Part shown: positions 38,757 through 47,804 of the stretch, piece after piece
How positions within the stretch are numbered: the stretch's first letter is position 1
Layout of the letters: each line of letters begins with the position of its first letter
Source of the DNA: Thermomonas paludicola
Lineage (GTDB): Bacteria > Pseudomonadota > Gammaproteobacteria > Xanthomonadales > Xanthomonadaceae
DNA: 64,000 nucleotides
Direction: 5' to 3'
NCBI RefSeq assembly: GCF_024498955.1
Contig: NZ_CP093311.1
Coordinates: 310,001 to 374,000, forward strand
Made by a program: the position numbers and the translations under genes
Notes under the pieces: model-generated
The model's input: the letters and a program-made list of their open reading frames with translations, nothing else
Told to the model about the DNA's origin: nothing
Database searches by the model: none

Positions 38757-39099
38757 TTCCGGCCACGAACACCAACACTGCACCCAGCAGCAGCTGGTAG
38801 CCGATCCGGCTGACGTGCAGCGCCAGCGCGTAGGTGGCCTCGTTCAGGGTGAAGCCGAAAGCCGAGAGCAGGAAGAACCGGCGCGCCGAATCGCGCACCG
38901 GCACGCCATGCCCGCGGAAAGTCAGGTGGTGATGGCCAGCGAACGACACCGCGAAAGCCACCAGCCAGCCCAGCACATTGGCCGCCAACGGCGGCAGGCC
39001 GGCGTGTTCCACCAGCGCCACCACCACGAGCCAGTGCACGGCGGCGGCGGCGCAGCCGACGGCGATGAAGCGGAGCGGACGCGGGATGTGGTGCAACAT
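38701..39099 (-). CDS. GtrA-like membrane protein (putative polyprenyl-phosphate-sugar flippase)
   Basis: 132-residue protein with four predicted membrane helices in the GtrA pattern: LRFIAVGCAAAAVHWLVVVALV, NVLGWLVAFAVSFAGHHHLTFRG, FFLLSAFGFTLNEATYALAL and LLLGAVLVFVAGITWMVSRLWVF, ending in FRGSPGQP. GtrA-type proteins are thought to flip polyprenyl-phosphate sugars to the periplasm. The ATG at 39099 was chosen; an in-frame ATG at 39150 would overlap the divergent ydjC-like gene. Its orientation, opposite to its likely partners, is unusual. The 3' end overlaps the GT39 gene by 56 nt. Confidence 0.82.
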   Translation of the reverse strand: MLHHIPRPLRFIAVGCAAAAVHWLVVVALVEHAGLPPLAANVLGWLVAFAVSFAGHHHLTFRGHGVPVRDSARRFFLLSAFGFTLNEATYALALHVSRIGYQLLLGAVLVFVAGITWMVSRLWVFRGSPGQP

Positions 39100-39130
39100 G
39101 TCGGGTTCAGGGGCCGGAGAGGCGAAGCGG

Positions 39131-39961
39131 ATGGAAACGGGACTGTGCATCTGTGCCGATGATTACGGGCTGGATGCGGGGGTCAACGCTGCGGTGGCGC
39201 AACTGGCGGCGCGCGGTCGCCTGCAGGCGACTGGCGCGCTGGTGGGTGCACCTGCCTGGCGGCAGGGGCTGCAATGGCTGCGCGACAGCGCCGGCAGCGG
39301 GCTGGAGGTTGGGTTGCATCTGGACTTCACCGAGGTGCCGCTGACGCCGGGCGCGCGCCATCGGTTGCAGGCATTGATAGCGCAATCCTACGCAGGTTCG
39401 CTCGGGGCCGCGATGGTGCGCGCCGAGATCCGCGCCCAGCTGGATGCGTTCGAGGACGGTCTGGGGCGTGTGCCGGCATTCGTCGATGGCCACCAGCACG
39501 TGCACCAGCTGCCGGTGATCCGCACCGTGCTGCTGGAGGAACTGGCGCGACGCTATCCGGCTTCCGGGATGCGGCCGTGGCTGCGCGATACCCGCGGCCG
39601 CTGGGCGGCGATGCGGGTAGCGGGCCTGCAGGACGCTGCCAAGGCGGCGGTGATTGCGGCGCTGGGCGCGCGTGCGCTGGCGGCCGGCGCGCGCCGCGCC
39701 GGGTTCCGCCAGAACTGCGGTTTCCTCGGCGTGTACGGCTTCGCCGGCGGGCAGGCCCGCTATGCCGGGCTGCTGCGCGGCTGGCTGGCCGCAGCGCGGC
39801 AGGCCGATATGCTGATGTGCCACCCCGGCGACCGCGCTGGCGATGCGCTGGCCGCGGCGCGGCAGGCCGAGTTCGCGGTGCTGGCGGCGCCTGCGCTGGA
39901 CGACTGGCTGGCGCAGGCAGGTGTGCGGCTGGCACCGATGCGGACGCTGCTCGCGGCTTGA
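39131..39961 (+). CDS. YdjC/ChbG family carbohydrate deacetylase (NaxD-like)
   Basis: 276-residue metal-dependent deacetylase. The family metal site is visible: ADDYGLDAGVNAAV near the N-terminus, GLEVGLHLDFTEVPL, and DGHQHVHQLPVIR, with CGFLGVYGF and MLMCHPGD later. YdjC-family members include ChbG, HpnK and NaxD; NaxD deacetylates an undecaprenyl-phosphate N-acetylhexosamine before the sugar is moved to lipid A. The neighbouring ArnT-like and DPM1-like genes favour that role here. The ATG at 39131 was chosen, 31 nt from the divergent gtrA-like start. Confidence 0.87.
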   Translation: METGLCICADDYGLDAGVNAAVAQLAARGRLQATGALVGAPAWRQGLQWLRDSAGSGLEVGLHLDFTEVPLTPGARHRLQALIAQSYAGSLGAAMVRAEIRAQLDAFEDGLGRVPAFVDGHQHVHQLPVIRTVLLEELARRYPASGMRPWLRDTRGRWAAMRVAGLQDAAKAAVIAALGARALAAGARRAGFRQNCGFLGVYGFAGGQARYAGLLRGWLAAARQADMLMCHPGDRAGDALAAARQAEFAVLAAPALDDWLAQAGVRLAPMRTLLAA

Positions 39962-40167
39962 GCTGGCGGTCGGAGCCGTCCACCAGCACCGCCGTCAAGC
40001 GGGGATGACTGCTTCAGGCGAGCGCAAGCAGGCACGTGCGCACATTGTGCCGCCCGTGATGGCGGGATTTGCTGCGGCGCAGCAATCCGGTGGGAGCGGG
40101 CATACGCCTGAATGCGGCGAGGCCGGAACGCGTGTGCTGTTTCAAAATTTGATACAGAACATAAGCT

Positions 40168-40176
40168 TGTGGATAA
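40168..40176 (-). promoter_or_regulatory. Consensus DnaA box upstream of mraZ
   Basis: TGTGGATAA on the plus strand, i.e. the perfect DnaA box TTATCCACA on the minus strand, flanked on both sides by AAGCTT (40164-40169 overlapping, and 40177-40182). It lies 70 nt before the candidate -35 of mraZ in an A+T-rich patch. One consensus 9-mer could occur by chance, but the position is suggestive. Confidence 0.5.
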
Positions 40177-40245
40177 AGCTTGAACAAGTTCTTGAAGTTT
40201 TACGCAAGTCATTGACGCGGCAAAAGAAAATTCACGCCGAACGTG

Positions 40246-40273
40246 TTGACACCCGTGGATTGCCTGCTAAGGT
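40246..40273 (+). promoter_or_regulatory. Probable mraZ/dcw promoter
   Basis: TTGACA at 40246-40251 is a perfect -35 hexamer. With a 16-bp spacer the -10 would be TAAGGT (40268-40273), a weak match. It is 77 nt before the mraZ ATG and directly upstream of the MraZ-type repeats, as in other dcw clusters. Confidence 0.5.
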
Positions 40274-40282
40274 GGCGCTTCG

Positions 40283-40316
40283 TGGGAAAACCGGGAAAAT
40301 TGTGGTTTTCTTGGGT
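40283..40316 (+). promoter_or_regulatory. MraZ-type direct repeats
   Basis: Four G-rich pentamers recur about every ten bases: TGGGA (40283), CGGGA (40292), TGGTT (40303), TGGGT (40312). MraZ is known to bind TGGGN repeats about one helical turn apart in front of its own gene in Escherichia coli. Two of the four are exact. They follow the candidate -10, so binding would repress. Confidence 0.5.
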
Positions 40317-40350
40317 GAACTCCGCCGCAGACGGGGGCAGCAAGGGCAGC

Positions 40351-40797
40351 ATGTTCCAGGGCGAAACCGCCATCACCATTGACGACAAGGGCCGGCTGTC
40401 GATTCCGACTGCCTACCGGGATCTTGTTGCGCGCGAATGTGGCAATCGCCTGGTGGTGACTTACAACCCGTTCGAGAACGGCTGCCTGTACGTGTACCCG
40501 CACGCGGTGTGGGAGCGGGTGCGCGACCAGGTCAACGCCTTGCCGAAGACCCGGAAGACCAGCCGCGTCCTGCAGCTGAAATTGGTGGGCGCGGCAGCGT
40601 TTGCCGAGCCTGATGGCAATGCCCGCATTTCGATTCCTGCAAGCCATCGCAGTGCGGTGGGCATCGAAAAGCGCGCCGTCCTGCTGGGCATGGGCGAGAA
40701 GTTCGAGCTGTGGAGCGAGCAGGCACATCACGAGCAGATCCGGCAAACCCTCGGGGACGCCGATCTGGGCGATGACCTGCTGGATCTGACGTTGTGA
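40351..40797 (+). CDS. mraZ: Division/cell wall cluster transcriptional regulator MraZ
   Basis: 148-residue MraZ with two AbrB/SpoVT-like DNA-binding domains: [23 protein letters not shown] and [36 protein letters not shown], each with a DKGR/DGNAR turn. It forms rings and binds TGGG-type repeats to repress the dcw operon. The ATG at 40351 gives the classic MFQGE start with an AAGGG Shine-Dalgarno; the frame is open further upstream but that part lies in the promoter. GTGA overlap with rsmH. Confidence 0.96.
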   Translation: MFQGETAITIDDKGRLSIPTAYRDLVARECGNRLVVTYNPFENGCLYVYPHAVWERVRDQVNALPKTRKTSRVLQLKLVGAAAFAEPDGNARISIPASHRSAVGIEKRAVLLGMGEKFELWSEQAHHEQIRQTLGDADLGDDLLDLTL

Positions 40798-41756
40798 GCG
40801 GCGGTGGCGCGGGCATCGCGTCCGCCCACCTCCCGGTGTTGTTTGCCGAGGTCATGGACGGTCTGGCGGTGAAACGGGATGGAACCTACCTGGACGGCAC
40901 GTTCGGTCGAGGCGGGCATGCGCGTGGGGTGTTGCAGCGGCTGGGGCCGCAAGGGCGTCTTCTGGTGATGGACAAGGATCCGGATGCAATCGCGGTGGCC
41001 ATGCAGATGGCCGGCGGCGATGCGCGCCTGGCTTGGCATCGCGGCAGTTTCGCCGAGCTCGCACAGTGGGATCAGGCCGACGCCGGGCTGGACGGCGTAT
41101 TGCTGGATCTGGGCGTGTCGTCTCCCCAGCTGGACGTGGCCGAGCGTGGGTTTTCGTTCGGCAAGGACGGCCCGCTGGACATGCGCATGGACTGCGACTC
41201 CGGCGAAAGCGCCGCGCAGTGGCTGCAACAAGCATCCGAGAAAGAGATCGCCGACGTGCTGTGGACGTATGGCGAAGAACGCCAGAGCCGGCGCATCGCG
41301 CGCGCCATCGTGGCCCAGCGCGCCAGCGAGCCGCTGCTGCGAACCGCCCAGCTGGCTGCGCTGATCGCCGCCGTGCTGCCGCGCGGCAACGCCAAGACGC
41401 ATCCGGCGACGCGCTCCTTCCAGGCGATCCGAATCCACATCAATCGCGAATTGACCGATCTGGAAGTCGGTCTGGATGCGGCGCTGGCGCGGCTCAAGCC
41501 GGGCGGACGGCTGGCGGTCATCGCGTTCCATTCGCTGGAGGACCGCATCGTCAAGCAGTTCATGTCGCGCCACGCGAAGGCACCGCCCGCGAACCGGCGG
41601 ATGCCGGAAGTGACGGGATTCGTGCCGGCATTGCGCCTGCTGGGTGGTGCGCAAAAGGCAGGCGCCGCCGAGCTGGCTGCCAATCCGCGCGCGCGCAGTG
41701 CGGTCTTGCGGGTAGCCGAGAAATTGCCGGTTCAAGCCATGGAGGTGGCGGCATGA
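40794..41756 (+). CDS. rsmH: 16S rRNA (cytosine-N4)-methyltransferase RsmH (MraW)
   Basis: 320-residue SAM methyltransferase acting on the N4 of C1402 of 16S rRNA, the same nucleotide that RsmI (also in this window) methylates on the ribose. Motifs: [32 protein letters not shown] (SAM-binding loop), [29 protein letters not shown] and [15 protein letters not shown] start overlapping mraZ by 4 nt; stop overlaps the ftsL start (ATGA at 41753). Confidence 0.96.
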   Translation: MSGGGAGIASAHLPVLFAEVMDGLAVKRDGTYLDGTFGRGGHARGVLQRLGPQGRLLVMDKDPDAIAVAMQMAGGDARLAWHRGSFAELAQWDQADAGLDGVLLDLGVSSPQLDVAERGFSFGKDGPLDMRMDCDSGESAAQWLQQASEKEIADVLWTYGEERQSRRIARAIVAQRASEPLLRTAQLAALIAAVLPRGNAKTHPATRSFQAIRIHINRELTDLEVGLDAALARLKPGGRLAVIAFHSLEDRIVKQFMSRHAKAPPANRRMPEVTGFVPALRLLGGAQKAGAAELAANPRARSAVLRVAEKLPVQAMEVAA

Positions 41757-42019
41757 ATCGCTATTTTCTGCTCGCCGCGCTGGTGCTGGCGAATGTGGCC
41801 AGTGCGCTGCTGATCGTGCGCGATCGCCACGACCACCGGCAGGCGTTTGTCGAATTGAGCAAGCTGGAAAAGGCGCGGGACGCGCTCAACGTCGAATTTG
41901 GCCGGCTGCAGTTGGAGCAGGCCACCTGGGCGGAAAGCAACCGCGTGGACCAGGTGGCGCGCACGCGCTTGGGCATGGCGTTCCCGCGCACCGAAGACAC
42001 CGTGGTGCTGCGCCGATGA
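41753..42019 (+). CDS. ftsL: Cell division protein FtsL
   Basis: 88-residue bitopic division protein, poorly conserved in sequence but clear from architecture and position: one N-terminal membrane helix ([19 protein letters not shown]) followed by a periplasmic coiled coil ([32 protein letters not shown]) and the [12 protein letters not shown] segment typical of FtsL. It forms a complex with FtsQ and FtsB and activates FtsW/FtsI. Sits between rsmH and ftsI with ATGA overlaps on both sides. Confidence 0.92.
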   Translation: MNRYFLLAALVLANVASALLIVRDRHDHRQAFVELSKLEKARDALNVEFGRLQLEQATWAESNRVDQVARTRLGMAFPRTEDTVVLRR

Positions 42020-43878
42020 AGCATTTCGGGAAGCGCCAGCGTTGGTTTGGCAGCAACGGCGAGCGCCGTGAACGCGCCGGCGGGCAGTTCGACCTGCGCA
42101 AGCGGATGCTGCTGGTCGCAGGCTTCCTCGGCCTGGGCTCGGTGGGGCTGCTGGCGCGCGCGCTGGACCTGCAGGTGGTGGACCACGTGTTCTACCAGCA
42201 GCAGGGTGACGCGCGTTTCCTCCGCGAGATTCCGATCGCCACCTCGCGCGGCATGATCACCGACCGCAATGGCGAGCCGCTGGCGATTTCCTCGCCGGTG
42301 GAATCGATCTGGGCCAACCCGAAGGAGTTGTTGAAGTCGCCGGCGCGACTGCCGGCATTGGCCGATGCGCTGGGCATGCCGCAGGACGAGTTGGCCAGCC
42401 GGCTGAGTGCGCGCGTCGACAAGGAATTCGTGTATCTCAAGCGGCGCATCAATCCGGACGAGGCAGCGCGCATCCTGGCGCTGGACATTCCCGGCGTGGC
42501 CAGCCAGCGCGAATACCGGCGCTTCTACCCGCAAGGGGATGTGCTGGCGCAGGTGCTGGGTTTCACCAATATCGACGACCGTGGACAGGAGGGGCTGGAG
42601 CTGGCGTTCGACGATTGGCTGCGCGGCACGCCGGGCGCCAAGCGCGTCATTCGCGACAACAAGGGACGCATCGTCGAGAACGTGGACCTGGTGCGCGCGG
42701 CGCAGCCCGGCCACGACCTTGCCCTGAGCATCGACCGTCGCATCCAGTACCTCACCCATCGGGAACTGCGTGATGCAATCGCCGAAACCGGTGCCAGCAG
42801 CGGCTCGGCGGTGGTGCTGGACGTGGCCACCGGCGAAGTGCTGGCGATGGACAATTTCCCCACCTTCAATCCCAACGCGGTGGCCAGCAGCCAGCGCGAC
42901 GCGCATCGCAATCGCGCGGTGACCGACCTGATGGAACCCGGCTCGACGATGAAGCCGATCACCGTGGCGGCAGGATTGGAGGCGGGGGTGATCACCCCGC
43001 AGACCCTGTTCAACACCAGCCCTGGCTGGATTCCGAACGGCAAGTACCGCACCACCGATACGCACAACTACGGCGTGCTGGACACCACCGGGATCATTCG
43101 CAAAAGCTCCAACGTGGGCGCGTCGCTGGTCGCACAGCGGCTGAGCAACGAGCAATTCAACAACGTGCTGCGGCGCTTCGGCTACGGGCGCAGCACTGGC
43201 AGTGGTTTTCCCGGCGAAGCCGCTGGCCTGTTCCCGACGCCTGATCGCTGGAGCGGCACCAGCAAGCAGACCATGAGCTACGGCTATGGCCTGAGCGTGA
43301 CCCCGTTGCAGATCGCCACCGCCTACGCGGCGCTGGGCAATGGCGGCCTGCTGCACCAGCCCAGTTTCGTGAAGGGCCAGCACAACCCGCCACGGCAGGT
43401 GCTGGATCCGAAAATTGCACGCGAAGTGCTGCAGATGATGCAGACCGTCACCGAGCCGGGCGGTACCGCGACCCAGGCCGCGATCCTGGGTTACCACGTG
43501 GCCGGCAAGACGGGCACCTCGCGCAAGGCCAGCGCCGGCGGCTATTCGCGCCGCTACATCGGCTATTTCGCCGGGTTGGTCCCGGTGGACAAGCCGCGCT
43601 TTGCGATGGTGGTGGCGGTCAACGATCCCGATCCATCGCGCAAGGGCTACACCGGCGGCGTGGTCGCCGGCCCGGTGTTTCGCAACGTGATGGAAGGCGC
43701 GCTGCGCTTGATGGACGTCTCGCCCGATGATCTTGGCGCGTGGCTGGCGGTGCAGGACGCCGCCGAAGCCAGGCGGCTGAAGGCGGATGGCCGCGCCGCA
43801 TCGTCGCCGGTGCTTCCGGCGCCCGTTCTGCCGGCGCCCGTGGTCGTTCCTGCGTCCGTGCACGGGGGTGCGCCATGA
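42016..43878 (+). CDS. ftsI: Peptidoglycan transpeptidase FtsI (PBP3)
   Basis: 620-residue class B penicillin-binding protein making septal crosslinks. A membrane helix (about 31-51), the PBP dimer domain ([20 protein letters not shown] and following) and the transpeptidase domain with SxxK in EPGSTMKP (Ser about 310), SSN in RKSSNVGAS (about 364) and KTGT in AGKTGTSRK (about 498). The C-terminus has a Pro/Ala/Val-rich tail with a repeated LPAPV pentapeptide, longer than in Escherichia coli (588 residues). ATGA overlaps with ftsL and murE. Confidence 0.96.
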   Translation: MKHFGKRQRWFGSNGERRERAGGQFDLRKRMLLVAGFLGLGSVGLLARALDLQVVDHVFYQQQGDARFLREIPIATSRGMITDRNGEPLAISSPVESIWANPKELLKSPARLPALADALGMPQDELASRLSARVDKEFVYLKRRINPDEAARILALDIPGVASQREYRRFYPQGDVLAQVLGFTNIDDRGQEGLELAFDDWLRGTPGAKRVIRDNKGRIVENVDLVRAAQPGHDLALSIDRRIQYLTHRELRDAIAETGASSGSAVVLDVATGEVLAMDNFPTFNPNAVASSQRDAHRNRAVTDLMEPGSTMKPITVAAGLEAGVITPQTLFNTSPGWIPNGKYRTTDTHNYGVLDTTGIIRKSSNVGASLVAQRLSNEQFNNVLRRFGYGRSTGSGFPGEAAGLFPTPDRWSGTSKQTMSYGYGLSVTPLQIATAYAALGNGGLLHQPSFVKGQHNPPRQVLDPKIAREVLQMMQTVTEPGGTATQAAILGYHVAGKTGTSRKASAGGYSRRYIGYFAGLVPVDKPRFAMVVAVNDPDPSRKGYTGGVVAGPVFRNVMEGALRLMDVSPDDLGAWLAVQDAAEARRLKADGRAASSPVLPAPVLPAPVVVPASVHGGAP

Positions 43879-45350
43879 CCCGGAAGATGTTGCTCAGCGA
43901 ACTGCTGCCGGAACTGGAAGGGCTGTCGTCCGACCTCGCCATCACCGGGCTGGTGCAGGACACCCGCGCGCTGCAGCCGGGGGACGCGTTCGTCGCCATC
44001 GCCGGTTTCGGCGCGCACGGGTTGGGTTTTGCCGATGCGGCGCGCGAGGCGGGTGCAGTGGCGATCCTGTTCGAGCCGCCCGCGCCGGCAGAGCTGCCCG
44101 CGCCGGCGGATGCCATTCCGGTACCGGGCCTGCGCGCGCGGCTGGGCGGCATGGCCGATGCGTTCCACGGCCAGCCAAGCGCGGCGATGGCCACGGTGGG
44201 CGTCACCGGCACCAACGGCAAGACGTCCACGGTGCAGCTGCTGGCGCAGGCATGGACGCTGCGCGGGCAAAAGGCGGGCACCGTGGGCACGTTGGGCGCG
44301 GGGATTTGGCCCAATGCCGTGCCCACCGGCTTCACCACGCCGCTGGTGCTGCGCCTGCACGCCCTGCTTGCCGAGCTGCGCGATGACGGCGCGTCGGCGG
44401 TGGCGATGGAAGTGTCTTCGCACGCGCTGGATCAGGGGCGCGTGGATGGCGTGCACTTCGACGTGGCGGTATTCACCAATCTGACTCGCGATCACCTTGA
44501 TTATCACGGCGACATGGCCCGCTACGGCGCGGCCAAGGCCAAGTTGTTCGACTGGCCCGGCCTGCGCGCCGCGGCGGTCAATCTGGATGATGCCTTCGGC
44601 CGCGAATTGTTCGAGGCGGTGGGCGGCAAGGTGCGCGCGCTGGGCTTCTCCTCGCGCGGTGCCGCCGGCGCCAGCGTGCGTGCGGAAGAGCTGGTGCTGG
44701 ACGGCAGCGGCATCCGCTTCCTGCTGCATGCCGGCGGGCAGGCGCACCCGGTGCACTCGCCGCTGCTGGGCCGCTTCAACGTGGACAACCTGCTGGGCGT
44801 GGCAACCACCCTGTTTGCGATGGGGATGGCGCCGGCGCAGCTCGCCGAGACGCTGTCGCAGTTGTTGCCGGTCGACGGCCGGATGAACCGCATCGATGGC
44901 GACTACAAGGCGCCGCTGGTGGTGGTGGACTACGCGCACACCCCGGACGCGCTGGAGCAGGCGCTGGCCTCCCTGCGCGCGCACACCCGCAGCCGGTTGT
45001 TCTGCGTGTTCGGCTGCGGTGGCGAGCGCGATGTCGGCAAGCGCCCGCAGATGGCCGCCATCGCCGAGCGGCTGGCCGATGTGGTCATCGTCACCGACGA
45101 CAATCCACGCCGCGAAGATGGCGACGCCATCGTTGCCGACATCCTGGCGGGGCTCAATGAGCCGGCGCGAGTGGCGGTGCAGCGCGACCGTGCTGCCGCG
45201 ATCGCACAGGCGATCACGCAGGCGGGCATCGACGACGTGGTGCTGATCGCCGGCAAGGGCCACGAGCCCTATCAGGAAATAAACGGCGTCCGCCATCCGT
45301 TCCACGATGCCGACACCGCGCGTGTCCTGCTGATCGGGAAATACGCATGA
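43875..45350 (+). CDS. murE: UDP-MurNAc-tripeptide synthetase MurE
   Basis: 491-residue Mur ligase adding meso-diaminopimelate to UDP-MurNAc-L-Ala-D-Glu. Three domains: N-terminal UDP-binding, central ATPase with P-loop [11 protein letters not shown] (about 109-119), C-terminal Rossmann-like domain with the TDDNPRRED motif (about 411-419); DNPR is the signature for meso-DAP rather than lysine as substrate. The carbamylated-lysine region and the HARVDGVHF-type stretch ([14 protein letters not shown]) are present. The ATG at 43875 overlaps the ftsI stop. Confidence 0.96.
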   Translation: MTRKMLLSELLPELEGLSSDLAITGLVQDTRALQPGDAFVAIAGFGAHGLGFADAAREAGAVAILFEPPAPAELPAPADAIPVPGLRARLGGMADAFHGQPSAAMATVGVTGTNGKTSTVQLLAQAWTLRGQKAGTVGTLGAGIWPNAVPTGFTTPLVLRLHALLAELRDDGASAVAMEVSSHALDQGRVDGVHFDVAVFTNLTRDHLDYHGDMARYGAAKAKLFDWPGLRAAAVNLDDAFGRELFEAVGGKVRALGFSSRGAAGASVRAEELVLDGSGIRFLLHAGGQAHPVHSPLLGRFNVDNLLGVATTLFAMGMAPAQLAETLSQLLPVDGRMNRIDGDYKAPLVVVDYAHTPDALEQALASLRAHTRSRLFCVFGCGGERDVGKRPQMAAIAERLADVVIVTDDNPRREDGDAIVADILAGLNEPARVAVQRDRAAAIAQAITQAGIDDVVLIAGKGHEPYQEINGVRHPFHDADTARVLLIGKYA

Positions 45351-46729
45351 CCCCGCGCATGCTCTCGTGGATCGCCCAGGTCACCGGTGGCCGGTTGGTC
45401 GGTGCCGACCGCACGGTCGACGCCATCGCCACCGACAGCCGCGCACTGCCCGGCGGCGATGCATTGTTCGTCGCGCTGAAAGGCGAGAACTTCGACGGCC
45501 ACGCCCACGTGCAGGCCGCTGCCGACGGCGGCTGCGTGGCGGCGCTGGTGGCGCGCGCGGTCGATGCAGACCTTGCGCAGGTGGTGGTGGCCGATACCGA
45601 GCGTGCGCTGGGCGAACTGGCTGCGGCCGTGCAGCGCGAACGCGCCACCTGCGTGCTGGCCATCACCGGCAGCAATGGCAAGACGTCGGTCAAGACGCTG
45701 CTGTACTCGATCCTGTCCCAGCTTGGCGGTGCCTACGCCAATCCGGGCAACTTCAACAACGAAATCGGCCTGCCGCTGGCAGTGCTGGCGGCGCCGGAAG
45801 ACGCCCGTTTCGCGATTTACGAGATGGGCGCCGGCAAGCCCGGCGACATCGCCTACCTGACCACGATCGCGCGGCCCGAGGTGGCGTTGGTCAACAATAT
45901 CGCGCCGGCCCACCTGGAGCGCATGGGCAGCCTGCTGGGCGTGGCCCAGACCAAGGCAGCGATCTATCAAGCGCTGCCGCCGGACGGCGTGGCGGTGATC
46001 AATGCCGATGACGCGTTCGCGCTGTATTTCCTGGAGCGCCTGCAGGGCCGGCGCGCGATGCGTTTCGGGCTGGATGCCGATGCCGAGTTCCGGGCCTGCG
46101 ATATCCAGGCCGGCATCGCCGGGTCGCGCTTCTTGCTGGTCACGCCGCAAGGTCAGGTGGACGTCTCGCTGCCGCTGCCGGGCCGGCACAACGTGCGCAA
46201 TGCGCTGGCGGCGGCGGCGATGGCCACGGCGGTAGGCGCGACGCTTGAACACGTGCGCGCCGGCTTGAACGCCGCTACGCCGGTCGCCGGACGGCTGGCG
46301 GTGCATCGCCTGCACAGCGGTGCGGTGCTGGTGGACGACAGTTACAACGCCAATCCGGGGTCGGTGGCCGCCGCCATCGAGACCCTGGCCAACGGCGTGG
46401 ATGAAGGTTGGCTGGTGCTGGGCGACATGCGCGAGCTGGGCGCCGACGAGGCTGCGTTGCACGCCGAGGCTGGCAGCCGCGCCAAGGCGGCGGGGCTGGC
46501 CCGGCTGTACACGCTTGGCAGCCTGAGCGCGCATGCCGCGCATATGTTCGGTGACGGCGCACGGCACTTCCAGTCGCACGCCGAGCTGGCAGAGGCGCTG
46601 CACGCGCAACTGCATGCCGGAGTGACCGTGGTGGTGAAGGGGTCGCGTGGCAGCGCGATGGACAAGATCGTGACGGCGCTGCTGCAGCGCGATGCCGGAA
46701 GCGGCAAGGAGGGCATCGGTGCTGCTTGA
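45347..46729 (+). CDS. murF: UDP-MurNAc-tripeptide:D-Ala-D-Ala ligase MurF
   Basis: 460-residue Mur ligase adding the D-Ala-D-Ala dipeptide. P-loop [15 protein letters not shown] (about 105-119), [38 protein letters not shown] and a late [14 protein letters not shown], all typical of MurF. N-terminal domain begins [20 protein letters not shown] overlap with murE; the 3' end overlaps the mraY GTG start by 11 nt. Confidence 0.96.
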   Translation: MTPRMLSWIAQVTGGRLVGADRTVDAIATDSRALPGGDALFVALKGENFDGHAHVQAAADGGCVAALVARAVDADLAQVVVADTERALGELAAAVQRERATCVLAITGSNGKTSVKTLLYSILSQLGGAYANPGNFNNEIGLPLAVLAAPEDARFAIYEMGAGKPGDIAYLTTIARPEVALVNNIAPAHLERMGSLLGVAQTKAAIYQALPPDGVAVINADDAFALYFLERLQGRRAMRFGLDADAEFRACDIQAGIAGSRFLLVTPQGQVDVSLPLPGRHNVRNALAAAAMATAVGATLEHVRAGLNAATPVAGRLAVHRLHSGAVLVDDSYNANPGSVAAAIETLANGVDEGWLVLGDMRELGADEAALHAEAGSRAKAAGLARLYTLGSLSAHAAHMFGDGARHFQSHAELAEALHAQLHAGVTVVVKGSRGSAMDKIVTALLQRDAGSGKEGIGAA

Positions 46730-47804
46730 ACTCACTCGCTGGCTGGAACAGTTGCAGGGCCATTTCGGCCTGTTCGGCTACCTCACCTTCCGCGGCATTC
46801 TTGCGGCGCTGACCTCGCTGGCGCTCTCGCTGTGGTGGGGGCCGGCGATGATTCGCTATCTGGGCACGCTCAAGGGTGGCCAGCCGATCCGCAAGGATGG
46901 CCCGCAGTCTCACTTTTCCAAGGCCGGCACGCCGACCATGGGTGGCCTGCTGATCCTGCTGACGGTGGCTGCGTCGGTGCTGCTGTGGGGCGACCTGCGC
47001 AACAAGTACGTGTGGGTAGTGCTGGTGGTGATGCTGGGCTTCGGTGCCATCGGCTGGGCCGACGATTGGATCAAGATCGTCAAACGCGACCCCAACGGCA
47101 TGCGCTCGCGCACCAAATACGCGCTGCAATCGCTGCTGGGCCTGGCGGTTGGCGTCTATCTGTATGCCTTTGCCGACGTGCCTGCCGCGACCACGTTCTA
47201 CGTGCCGCTGTTCAAGTCGGTTGCGCTGCCGATGGCGGGCGTCGGCTTCGTTGCGGTGGCCTACTTCTGGATTGTCGGCTTCTCCAACGCGGTCAACCTC
47301 ACCGACGGGCTCGACGGCCTGGCGATCATGCCGACGGTGCTGGTGGCGTGCGCGTTGGGCGTGTTCGCCTATGCCTCCGGCAACGCCACGTTCTCGCATT
47401 ACCTGCAAATTCCGCGGGTGCCGGGTGCGGGCGAACTGGTCATCATCTGCACCGCGATCGCCGGTGCCGGGCTGGGCTTTTTATGGTTCAACACCTATCC
47501 GGCGATGGTGTTCATGGGTGACATCGGCGCGCTGGCGCTGGGCGCCGTGCTCGGCACCATCGCGGTGATCGTGCGCCAGGAACTGGTGCTGGTGCTGATG
47601 GGCGGCATCTTCGTCATCGAAACCCTGTCGGTGATGATCCAGGTGGCCAGCTTCAAGCTCACCGGCAAGCGCGTGTTCCGGATGGCGCCGATCCATCACC
47701 ATTTCGAATTGAAAGGCTGGCCGGAGCCGCGCGTCATCGTGCGCTTCTGGATCATCAGCGTGGTGCTGGTGCTGGTGGGTCTTGCCACGTTGAAGGTGCG
47801 CTGA
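46719..47804 (+). CDS. mraY: Phospho-MurNAc-pentapeptide translocase MraY
   Basis: 361-residue polytopic membrane enzyme (360 in Escherichia coli) making lipid I from undecaprenyl phosphate. Motifs: [35 protein letters not shown] (Asp-rich catalytic pair), [15 protein letters not shown], and the [11 protein letters not shown] loop (the HHH of the cytoplasmic loop). Ten hydrophobic helices expected. GTG at 46719 inside the end of murF was chosen because it gives the family length. Followed directly by ftsW; murD, which separates them in Escherichia coli, is absent. Confidence 0.95.
   Translation: MLLELTRWLEQLQGHFGLFGYLTFRGILAALTSLALSLWWGPAMIRYLGTLKGGQPIRKDGPQSHFSKAGTPTMGGLLILLTVAASVLLWGDLRNKYVWVVLVVMLGFGAIGWADDWIKIVKRDPNGMRSRTKYALQSLLGLAVGVYLYAFADVPAATTFYVPLFKSVALPMAGVGFVAVAYFWIVGFSNAVNLTDGLDGLAIMPTVLVACALGVFAYASGNATFSHYLQIPRVPGAGELVIICTAIAGAGLGFLWFNTYPAMVFMGDIGALALGAVLGTIAVIVRQELVLVLMGGIFVIETLSVMIQVASFKLTGKRVFRMAPIHHHFELKGWPEPRVIVRFWIISVVLVLVGLATLKVR

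Larger units (their letters stand above)
39962..40350. other. Upstream region of the dcw cluster
   Basis: 389 bases without a supportable gene. The first part contains an imperfect hairpin (GGATTTGCTGC / GCAGCAATCC, about 40064-40087) that may end the ydjC-like transcript. From about 40137 the composition turns markedly A+T-rich, containing a DnaA box, a sigma70-like promoter and G-rich MraZ-type repeats, listed separately. A frame open from 40243 into mraZ is not believed to be translated. Confidence 0.7.

Noticed and set aside
40243..40350. A 36-codon N-terminal extension of mraZ in the same frame.
   Set aside because: It covers the promoter -35, -10 and repeat region, and the known MraZ N-terminus (MFQGE) starts at 40351.
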